From positions 434,001-498,000 of the forward strand of contig JACGCN010000025.1 in NCBI GenBank assembly GCA_014905825.1: a DNA stretch of 64,000 bases. The letters run 5' to 3'. Of this stretch, positions 47,695-56,500 are shown one piece after another. This DNA is from Lyophyllum atratum (lineage: Eukaryota > Basidiomycota > Agaricomycetes > Agaricales > Lyophyllaceae). A program made the translations under genes and the position numbers. Each line of letters opens with the position of its first letter. Within the stretch, counting starts at the first letter, position 1. The notes under the pieces were generated by a model. The model did not search any database and had not been told where the DNA came from. It saw only the letters and a program-made list of their open reading frames with translations.

Positions 47695-49558
47695 ATGAAA
47701 ACCAGTAAGTTCCATCGATATTATGGCCCACCCGACGGCTGATTTATATTGCCGTTCAGGCTCTCATCCTCTTCGCGCACTTGTCGACACAATATTGATC
47801 GGAATAGAGACTCTGGAAACAGTCCACTCGATGCACGGAGTTCCACTTCCATCACTCGACAAGCCTCATATGCCGACGCCACTGGACAGTGACGCGTCCA
47901 TAGCCGGTGCAACTCACCTGATCATCACAGCAGCGGCTCAGCTTATAGCATCTGCTAGAAGGCCCATAGAGACGCTGCAAAGCTATGCGCTAAGCATGTT
48001 CATCACTACGTCGCTGGGATTCGCTGTCGAAGCCAACGTAGCCGACATTTTGAAAGGTGCCGGGACTCGGGTCTGTCGCCTTGCCTGCCCGAGATGCTGT
48101 TGCTCTAACTCGCATTTTCCCCGATATTTTAGGGACTGCATACCAAGGAAATTGCCGCTGTAAACGGCGTTGATGCTGTGAGAATGGGTGAGCAGTTGGA
48201 CGAGACCAGAATCAAGCAACCGGTGTACAATTGAATTAATTAACTAGCACGCGTTCTTCGCCACCTGGCGGCCCATCACGTATTTAAGGAAGTCGCCCCT
48301 AACGTATTCGCGAATAACCGAATATCATCACTCCTCGCTAAGGTTAAGAGCTTGGAGGATATCAAGGCGGAGTGCGTCCTTAGGGTATTTCGTTGTACTC
48401 CTTCTGACTCACAATTTTTTTCCAGTCCATTGAGTCAATACGAAGGCTCCGGGGGAGTTGCATGGATTGCACATACGTAAGGCTACAAATATCTTCCGTA
48501 AGATTCCTGCTCACATGTCCATTCAGCGCGGATGTATCGCTGAAGAGCAGCACGGCCATGTCCACATTCCTGATTAATCCTTGTGGTATGAACGCCCCAT
48601 TCAACATTGCAATGGATGAGAATGGTACAATCTGGGAATGGTTCAAAAAGCCCGAGAACCTCATGTGCCGCCAGCGATTTACCGAGGCAATGAAAGGCGC
48701 AGCCGCCCATTACCCACCTGAGCTTTATACAACGGGTATGTTCAGATCTTCGTAACCCCGACGGCGTTCTGAACATCTTCACATCAAGCTATAGGTTGGA
48801 ACGATCTCCAACCAGACGAGGTTGTTGTTGACATTGGAGGGGGTGTAGGTAATGTTACATTCATTCTTGCCCAGGCCTTTCCCCATCTCCGGTATGTCGT
48901 GCAAGATTTGGAAAAAAATACCCCAGAAGGTAAAAAGGTTTGACCTTGCCTATCCGCTCACAGAGAGGCATTACTAACCGGTTCTATAGTTCTGGGCTGA
49001 CACATCTCCCCAACACATCTGCAGTGGCCAGGTCAACATCCAAGGTATGAGGCTATCATTCTTTAAATATTGGCGATCTTGTACTTACCCAGCCCCTCAG
49101 CTCATGACTTTTTTCATCCACAACCGGTCAGAGCTGCGGCAGTTTATTTCCTGCGCTTCATTGTACACGATTGGCCGGATATGGAGAACGTCAAGATTCT
49201 GAAGAACATTCGGGACGCCGCCAGCCCGTCATCCAAGCTTGTCCTGTTTGACATCGTCATTTCCCATGCTTGCCGGAAGAAACCATCACCATTCACTGGC
49301 ACGAGCTCAAGCGAACGATTGCCGTCTATCGAGATTCTTCCACCCGGGGTGGATTGGGCTACAGCTATTGACATGCAGGTACACGAATATGCTTCTTACC
49401 AATACTTCGATTCTCATGCTTTACAGATGCTGAACCTCTTTAACGCACGAGAACGGACACTGGATGAATTAATCGAACTTGGGAAAGCGTCTGGTTGGAA
49501 ATTCGATTTGCTAAAGCACGGAAATCCTCTATCGGCGATAGTTTTCTCTCCTGCGTGA
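47695..49558 (+). CDS. SAM-dependent O-methyltransferase
   Basis: A plant/fungal type O-methyltransferase, usually acting on phenolic or polyketide substrates. The short first exon (MKT plus one base) is spliced to SHPLRALVDTILIGIETLET; a start at 47723 (MAHPTAD) without that splice is possible. Later exons give the dimerisation helices (FAVEANVADILKGAG, GLHTKEIAAVNGVDAVRM), RHLAAHHVFKEVAPNVFANN, the SAM motif VVVDIGGGVGNVTFILAQAF, then VVQDLEK, AHDFFHPQPVRAAAVYFLRF with the catalytic-base candidate His in IVHDWPD, and MLNLFNARERTLDELIELGK. About seven introns. One near 49377-49424 is 48 bp, in frame and stop-free (gtacac...ttacag). No polyketide or peptide synthetase lies nearby, so the substrate is unknown. 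Confidence 0.85.
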
Positions 49559-49823
49559 CGCCTCTCGTGTATCTCGTCAATTCATCCGTTACGATAGCTT
49601 TACGACGACTCGGACTCATGACGACGATAAAGAACATATATTTTTGTAGTCAACGCTGTGGCACCTGTGGGGCACTTAGAATCTTGCGGCTACTCAAGTA
49701 TCGATCCGGGACGTCCGACGTGACAAGTGACGTTGCCACCATCCAAAAGTTCGATGTAAAATGCAAGTAAAATGTGAAATTAACGAGAACAGCGACACAT
49801 CCTTGTAAAGCCAAAGAAGGGGA

Positions 49824-50843
49824 TTATCGGATGATCTCGCGGTACATACTATCGTCAACTTGACCTCCTTTCTCAAATATGTCTGCCAGTCTCTTCGATG
49901 CTAGTATATGGCGGATGTAGTTTCGTCCGCCCACAGCGCACCCAGCGTCGAAGGCCCACATAGTGGCTGAGGTGGGCTGGAGGTAATCCCATATCGTCCT
50001 CCAGACCGGTGCCGCTCCTCGGTTGATGTCTGGTGGATCCTGATCGAGGAGAGCGCGGACTTGATCAGCATGTTCAAACGACAAGGAGATTAGCATGGTG
50101 CGGATGGGATGATAAAGCGGGTGAATATCCAACAACTCGACGACCTTCTTGAGCTCTTGAACGCACTCCTGGCGCGCAGCCTGTTGGGCGGGATGAATAA
50201 AATCCTGCACCGAAGTCAATTTTCGCGCGACAGCGGGAAGAGTGTCGGATACCTCGTATGTCTGCACAGTGGTAACTTGATTCTTGATGTTTTCGACTGC
50301 TCCGGCGATAAGATTCAACCTTTTGAGGCCATCATTAAGATAGGCCATAGCCTCCCGACGAAGATGTTCGACATCTCGAGGATTTCCGTAAACTGAACGA
50401 CTCGAAAGTAGCGCTTCAAGACGGACGTGGCCCCAGGCCCAATCCGGTCCTTGCCAGATACACATGAGGGAGATTTCGCGCCCGCACGCCTCGGCAAGGT
50501 CTAGAAAGCGTGAGAGATAACAAGAGCAAGACAGGGGAAAGAACTCGCTTTCACGAAGATCTATAGGTTCACCAGAACGCTCATGCTCCTTCAGGACGAT
50601 GAGGATATCGACATCGGATTCTTCGTGGGCACGATCACGGGCCACAGAACCGAAGACGCCTGCCCAAAGTATGTCCGTTTGATAGTCCTCATTCTGCCAG
50701 ATGGGAGCGGTACATCTTTGTATTTGATCGAAGGTGGGAACAGACATGGTGGAAAGTCGACGGTGAGAGCTTGAATAGGAGCGAGGATACGTTGCAGTTG
50801 GACGGATGCTCAGTCGTCCGAGAGTGATGAAGCGCGGATGCAT
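49824..50843 (-). CDS. MNT-type nucleotidyltransferase, intronless
   Basis: The protein belongs to the polymerase-beta-like nucleotidyltransferase superfamily. FGSVARDRAHEESDVDILIV fits the GSx10DxD signature of minimal nucleotidyltransferases exactly, with the acidic pair needed for metal. A helical C-terminal half of about 200 residues follows (HLRREAMAYLNDGLKRLNLI, VQELKKVVELLDIHPLYHPI) and the gene ends YREIIR. It has no intron, unlike its neighbours. Three starts are possible: 50843 (MHPRFITLGRLSIRPT, which would add a basic, Ser/Arg-rich leader like a mitochondrial presequence), 50747 (MSVPTFDQIQ) and one far upstream (51098) giving an unlikely hydrophobic leader. Bacterial relatives act as antitoxins that AMPylate HEPN toxins; no HEPN motif was confirmed here. 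Substrate unknown. Confidence 0.75.
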   Translation of the reverse strand: MHPRFITLGRLSIRPTATYPRSYSSSHRRLSTMSVPTFDQIQRCTAPIWQNEDYQTDILWAGVFGSVARDRAHEESDVDILIVLKEHERSGEPIDLRESEFFPLSCSCYLSRFLDLAEACGREISLMCIWQGPDWAWGHVRLEALLSSRSVYGNPRDVEHLRREAMAYLNDGLKRLNLIAGAVENIKNQVTTVQTYEVSDTLPAVARKLTSVQDFIHPAQQAARQECVQELKKVVELLDIHPLYHPIRTMLISLSFEHADQVRALLDQDPPDINRGAAPVWRTIWDYLQPTSATMWAFDAGCAVGGRNYIRHILASKRLADIFEKGGQVDDSMYREIIR

Positions 50844-51278
50844 GCAACCATTCGAGGCTCTGAGGGTTGCAGTGCAAGGTGCCTCGCGTGATATGTGACT
50901 GTGTGACTGCGCGATCGCCCTGAAGTTCGAACTAGTTTGAACGTGCCGGCCGCTCGTTTCGTTTCTGGCAACCAGTGGAGAGGCGCAATGCCTGCGCACT
51001 CTACGCTGCCTACGCCGACAAATCCATGACAAAAATATCACGGAGGCTATTGCTATTATGCACAAGTTGCTAGTATGCACAGATATAGCCATGTTCATTT
51101 AACTTGCACCGCTTCTTCGTCAGGGTGGCGCACGCAACGTGTGGCGTAACAATCACCCGGGTCTGAGGAGATCTTGGCATGATGCCTCGACTCACAACTC
51201 AGTACTCAGGCATCAGCGCTCAGCATTCAACAGATAGTGATGAATCCATATTTGAAATCGAAATTTAAACCTCGAAGA
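50844..51278. other. Intergenic, nucleotidyltransferase / SRP68
   Basis: 435 bp between two minus-strand genes, holding the leader of the nucleotidyltransferase and the 3' UTR of SRP68. An upstream in-frame extension of the nucleotidyltransferase reaches 51098 but looks like non-coding sequence. Confidence 0.4.
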
Positions 51279-53420
51279 TCAACTCTTCCCCCACCACCCA
51301 CCCAACAAACTGCTCAACCCACCACGGCTAGGGGCAGCAGGTTCAGGCGTCGGTGCTCTGACTTCTTCTACTCTCGCCTTTGCCACCGGCTTCTTCTCCT
51401 TCTCCGCAACCGCCTTTTGCTGCTGCTGCTGCTGCTCCACCTTTGCAGGCGCCGCAGTCTGTTTCCCCGCACGCACCAACAACCGATCCATATCCAGCTC
51501 CACATAATTCAATGCAATATTGAAGAACAGCGGCTTCTCGTACCGCCTCGCCTCCCCGCCCTCCGGATCTACAGCGCCCCCGTTGTGCGCAAACCATTCA
51601 CGCTTGAAGTGCAGGCTATCGGAGGCGAGTGCACTCTCGAGGTCCTTAACTTCGGCGGAGGCGAGAGGGAAGTAAGCAGGAGTGCCTGTGGCAATGGGGT
51701 CGGAGGCGGAAAGGGAGAGCGCGGAGACCGTCTCGCGGACATGGATGTTCGCATGTTGAATGAGTGTAAGTGCTTCGGCGTATCGCTTGACGGGAGCGTA
51801 GCAGCGCGCTAGGAACAGACATCTATAAAATATTTAGTTGTTTCTATTATGGTAGGACGCGAGGAATACGGACCTTCTAGCCTTGGTGAACGATGTTCGC
51901 CCTTCGACCGCAGCAGCCAAATCTGGGTTGTCGTCGACGATGCTCAATGTGCGCATCTGATCGAGACTTTGCAGGACAGTGTCAAGCAGTTTGACAACAG
52001 CAGGATAAAGTCTGCTATCGACTCGTTCTGGTCTGGATTTCTGATCAGCTGCCTTCTTGGCGGGACCAGTCTTCGACGTGGATAGCAGGACGGAGACGAG
52101 CAAGAGATCACGCTGGATCCGTCTCGAGAGGAGCTGATACACGATGTATGCATGGACGAACTGGATGTCGCGGGTACCAGCTGCTCCAAGTGCGCCGGAA
52201 GAAGTGCTTCCGTTCAACTGAAATTCGCTTAGTACCACCTCGGGCTTGAATGTCAGAAAATATATATTTACCTGCTGTGCCTCCATAAGCTTTCTCGCCA
52301 CCTCCTCCGCATCACTCAACGCCAACAAAATGGCATCATACGCAGCCACACCCTTCTTCGAACGAGTATCCTTCTTCTCGTCCTCCAATCTCCTTTCCGC
52401 CTCCTGCACCTTCAGCAACACATCCACCAACTCCGGATTCCTCACCGGCACGGGGCTTCCCTCCCAACTCAGCTCCATAAGCCTCTTCCTACCTTCTTCT
52501 CCTCTACCCTCTTGCCCAAGTCCCTCTATCAGCTTCCCACACCCCTGAACGAGCTCATCCCTCCATCTCGCGCTCACCTCCTTCACAATCGCATCTACAT
52601 CATACGCCCTCTCCCGTCCAAGCTCATGCGCACAGTATCGGATCTCCGGCCCAATCTCGTCCGCAAACAGGACATACAACGCCTGCTCCCTGCTCGTCCC
52701 CGCCTTCTCTGCCAGTACATCTAGCAGACCCCTTGCGACACCCAGCTGCGCCAGCCCGTCGTCAAAGTCGTCCCGGGCGCGCAGAAAGCGGCCGTTCAGC
52801 ACAAGCGTGTAGACAGTCGCCTGGAGGAGGTGCGCGGTGCTGAGGCGGCGTGCGGCGTGGAGAGTCTGGGCATGTGAGAGGAGCTGTGTGGCCCAGTGTA
52901 CGGCGCGGCGGAATCGCCCCGTGGCGCTGTGGCGAAGGGTGCTGGCTTGCGCCTCGTTGGCGGGCTTGAGGGCCTGAGCAGAGAGGTCTTGGGAGAAGGC
53001 CCAGGCGCGCTCAGCTTCGAGGAGAAGTAGTTGGAGGCTATAAGGGCGATAAGGAGTTGCAAGGGTACAGATAGGGATGAGACACGCACTGTCCGTCCTT
53101 GATGTTCTCCGAGCTGAGTGGCGGGAGCTTCTTGAAGTCACGGCCCTTTCCATGGGTCATTTTTAAGGTCGAGCGCAGTCGGTGAGTGCGGTTTGCGCAA
53201 TGTTTTCTGCGAGAGCGGAATATTAGCCTCTATGGTAGATATACCCCAGTTCCAAAACGCACCGATAACGAGTAAAATCATTATATCTGAGGCCATAGGC
53301 GCTCCTCTGTTCATTCGCGAGCTGCAGCGCTGTTCATCTATCTTCAGTTTCCAGCCATTTGACTAGAGTTCCACGCGTACCTCCGAACACAACTACTGGT
53401 TTCGTGCCCTCGTCTGTCAT
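51279..53420 (-). CDS. SRP68: SRP68, signal recognition particle subunit
   Basis: SRP68 binds SRP RNA and SRP72 in the cytosolic particle that targets ribosomes to the ER. The true start is hidden in small exons: 53420-53381 (MTDEGTKPVVVFG), 53329-53263 and 53206-53090, which join in phase to give ALQLANEQRSAYGLRYNDFT, RYRKHCANRTHRLRSTLK and MTHGKGRDFKKLPPLSSENI, the family's N-terminal RNA-binding region. The main exons follow with LQLLLLEAERAWAFSQDLSA and EKAGTSREQALYVLFADEIG. The C-terminus carries NIALNYVELDMDRLLVRAGK, a Gln run, and ends SLLGGWWGKS. Intron 52271-52218 (about 54 bp, gtaaat...tttcag) is in frame and stop-free. It is divergent from Get3 across 227 bp. Confidence 0.93.
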
Positions 53421-53647
53421 TTCCTGTCAGATATCGGTGATTCGAATGAGTTCAAGATGGACGCAGCACGTTCTCGAAGGTGGTAGAACGAGCGCAAAGA
53501 TCAAGTGGACAAGTTAGAAAGGCGACACGTCCGATCAGCGATCGCATCTCCGTCCAGCCCCCGCCCTCCCTGAACACTCCCATTTGTCAAGTTCGCCGTC
53601 AATTCTCATCTTCTCCCTCTCCCACCAGTGGCACCTCCCTGTCCTCC
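53421..53647. promoter_or_regulatory. 227-bp divergent promoter, SRP68 / Get3
   Basis: Start codons of two ER-targeting genes lie on opposite strands 227 bp apart. The stretch therefore holds both promoters or overlapping leaders. Its right part is C/T-rich (53566-53640), as in many fungal promoters just before the start. Confidence 0.55.
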
Positions 53648-55136
53648 ATGTCCACCGAACTTCTCCCCCCAACCCTCCAGAATGTCCTCGATCAGACGAG
53701 TCTCAAGTGGATCTTCTGCGGTCCGTGTCTATCTGCCTCTCGCAACGTCTCCCCGCTCATCCCTTGTATTCAGGTGGCAAGGGTGGTGTAGGCAAGTCCA
53801 CCCCGCCTCGGATGGTGTCAAACTGGCTCACTGATGATTGGTGCCTTGCTTGCGATTAGGCAAAACCACAACTTCATGTTCGCTCGCGATACAACTCGCC
53901 CAGGTCCGCAAATCTGTCTTGCTCATCGTGCGTACTGTCCTTTGCGTCTATCTCCTTCCATTCCCTTACTATTCGCTGTATATGTCCTCTGACTCCGATG
54001 CGCTGCATGTAAAATCAATCTCCAGTCCACCGACCCCGCACACAACCTCTCCGACGCCTTCGGGCAGAAGTTCTCCAAGGACGCGACGAAGGTGAACGGG
54101 TTCGAGAACTTGTTTGCCATGGAGATCGACCCGACGAGCTCGATTCAAGAAATGGTTGAGCAATGTGCGTCTCTTCCCCTTCACCCCGCAGCTTCCCCGC
54201 ATTCTAATCTAACTCGACCTATACAGCGGACTCGAACGGCATGATGGGCTCGATGATGCAGGACCTTGCCTTCGCCATCCCTGGCGTCGACGAAGCCATG
54301 TCCTTCGCGGAGATCATGAAGTGCGTTTCGCTCCCTATTTCTCAAAAGTGCAATCCCCTAACCCCGGCATAGGCACGTCAAGTCGATGGAATACTCTGTA
54401 ATTGTATTTGACACAGCGCCGACGGGACACACCCTGCGCTTCCTTTCCTTCCCGACCGTACTCGAGAAGGCACTCGGGAAGCTCAGCTCGCTTGGGTCGC
54501 GCTTCGGCCCTATGATCAGCCAAGTGAGTTCTTGCCTCATAGTTACTTCCCGAACGTCCGAAGTAACATACTGAACCAAAATGGCAGATGTCGAGCATGA
54601 TGGGTGGCGAGGCTGGCTCGCAGGAGGATATGTTCGCGAAGCTTGACGCGATGCGTGCTGTCATCACGGAGGTCAACACCCAGTTCAAGGATCCCGTAAG
54701 TATCTCTCCTGTTCCCTTCCTAATAAGATATTCAGACTCACGCCTCTTCAGGAAAAAACGACATTCGTCTGCGTGTGCATCTCCGAGTTCTTATCACTGT
54801 ACGAGACGGAGCGGCTTGTACAGGAGCTAACGACGTACGAGATCGACACACATAATATCGTGGTGAACCAGCTGCTCTTCCCCAAGAAATGTGCGTCATC
54901 ATCCCCTCCCGCATTCTTTTTTGTCGTTTTGACCGACCACCACAGCATCGCAATGCGAGCACTGCTCCGTGCGGCACAGAATGCAGCAAAAGTACCTCGC
55001 GGAGGCACACGAACTATATGACGAGTTCTTCCACATTGTGCAGCTACCGTTGCTCACGGAGGAAGTGCGGGGGCCCGAGAAGCTCAAGGAGTTTAGTAAG
55101 ATGCTCGTGGAGCCGTATGTGCCGCCTCAGGATTAA
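53648..55136 (+). CDS. GET3: Get3 ATPase, tail-anchored protein targeting
   Basis: Get3 carries tail-anchored membrane proteins to the ER receptor. Exon 1 (53648-53720) codes [20 protein letters not shown] then WIFC. Exon 2 (53774-53791) is 18 nt and codes GKGGVG of the P-loop; its donor is GC (gtag|gcaagt), and the next exon opens gc aaa acc at 53860, giving [20 protein letters not shown]. Reading the GT two bases later instead shifts the frame. Further exons give [20 protein letters not shown] (switch I), [20 protein letters not shown] (switch II), the methionine-rich client groove ([22 protein letters not shown]), [20 protein letters not shown] and the zinc pair CEHC. The end is [11 protein letters not shown] 55134-55136. 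Length fits the family. Confidence 0.95.
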
Positions 55137-55655
55137 GAGCGAAATGGGTAGTTTTTTACACGAATTAATGTTATGGTATGGACTGGGGTCGATTCGCTTT
55201 ATTTTTGCTTTTCTCCGCTACGAATCCGCGAGTTGAAGATATCTGTGCAAGATCACGAGTCCCGCGCCAGCCACTTCGATCGATACAAGCTTGAGAGGCA
55301 GCATAGATAACCAAGAACGGACTGATGAAACCTCACTGTAAACGGTGGTATGTATATTAAATCCAGGACCTGGCAGGGATAGATGTTTCGTAGTTTGTGG
55401 CATCGGATTGTTTTGCTGCCGCGCGAGTGGCTGTATGTGCGCTCAGGACGCTCTTTCCTGTCAAAGCAGTTGTGCGAACATGTCGGGTCTTGTCGAGATC
55501 AGTGATCGACGATCGGGCACATCGCAATCCGCAACCTGTGATTGGCCAGCTGATATCAACACACCTAAACACCATGTGTCAGCTCACTCGGTGCAGAAAA
55601 TCAGCGCATTTATCACCAGTCACCGACGTCTACACCCTCCATCGTGCCGCATACG
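55137..55655. other. Intergenic, Get3 / Isa1
   Basis: 519 bp with the Get3 3' UTR and the Isa1 promoter. A C/T-rich and CA-rich tract precedes the Isa1 start. No gene supported. Confidence 0.45.
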
Positions 55656-56374
55656 ATGTCTTCCCACCTCGCCGCCCGCCTGGCGCATGCTTCGAGACAC
55701 TCTGCCTTGCCATTCCTGTACCCGTGCTGCGCACTCCCAGCCGTTCCCGCCCGACGAGCGATGATGTCGGCATTCCGCTCGCATCCGGGCACACCTAGTC
55801 TCGACTCAACACCTTCTGCACCCTCCACGTCCTCCACACCTACACCGCCACCCGCGCTTATCGCAGATGCAGCTGCACCACAAACTGCGGCGCGTCCGCC
55901 GCCGCTGCCGAAAGTTGAAAAGGCACGGCCCAAGATCCGGTCATCTAAGGCTGCACTGACGATAGTGCGTTCTTTCGTACTCTATACATGTTACTAAGCT
56001 TATACATTGCTGCAGACACCAAAGGCCGTCGGACGGCTGCAGGCGCTACTGCGGGGGCCGACGCCGCAAACGATACGGATCGGGGTGCGGAATAAGGGGT
56101 GCGCGGGCTTGTCATACCACCTAGAGTACGTGGAAAAGGCGGGCCGGTTTGACGAGGTTGTGGAGCAAGATGGTGTGCGGGTGCTGATTGACAGCAAGGC
56201 GTTATTTTCGATAATCGGGAGCGAGATGGACTGGACAGAGGATGCGCTGAGGTGAGCCGGATGATCATTGTGCTGTGTGCTTGCTAATGTGGCTGCAGCT
56301 CCAAGTTTTCGTTCAAGAACCCGAATATCAAGGATGCGTGTGGGTGCGGGGAGTCATTTGCAGTAGGATCATAG
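55656..56374 (+). CDS. ISA1: Isa1-type mitochondrial iron-sulfur assembly protein
   Basis: Isa1 works with Isa2 and Iba57 to build [4Fe-4S] clusters in mitochondria. The start MSSHLAARLAHASRHSALPF is a basic amphipathic targeting sequence, followed by an Ala/Pro/Thr-rich linker. The A-type domain starts TPKAVGRLQALLRGP and shows the three conserved cysteines: GVRNKGCAGLSYHLEYV and, at the end, DACGCGESFAVGS. Two introns are clear (about 55963-56015 and 56253-56298). The linker of about 60 residues makes the protein longer than yeast Isa1's mature part. Same direction as Get3 and the phosphatase, which starts only 126 bp after the Isa1 stop. Confidence 0.93.
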
Positions 56375-56500
56375 TATACCTTGTAATACCGTAATTGCAT
56401 CATTATAGCCTTAGGCCTGGACCGGTCTGGACCGTGACATCATGTTAGTCATCAGATCTAATTGCCTTGTTAATGAGCCTGGAGACGTGGTGCGCATCCG

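Noticed and set aside
50844..51098. Upstream extension of the nucleotidyltransferase to an ATG at 51098
   Set aside because: It adds a hydrophobic, Arg-rich leader unlike any domain; starts at 50843 or 50747 are more natural.
52836..53160. SRP68 starting at the ATG at 53160 (MTHGKG)
   Set aside because: Three upstream exons join in phase and restore the conserved RYRKHCANRTHRLR region, so the start is 53420.
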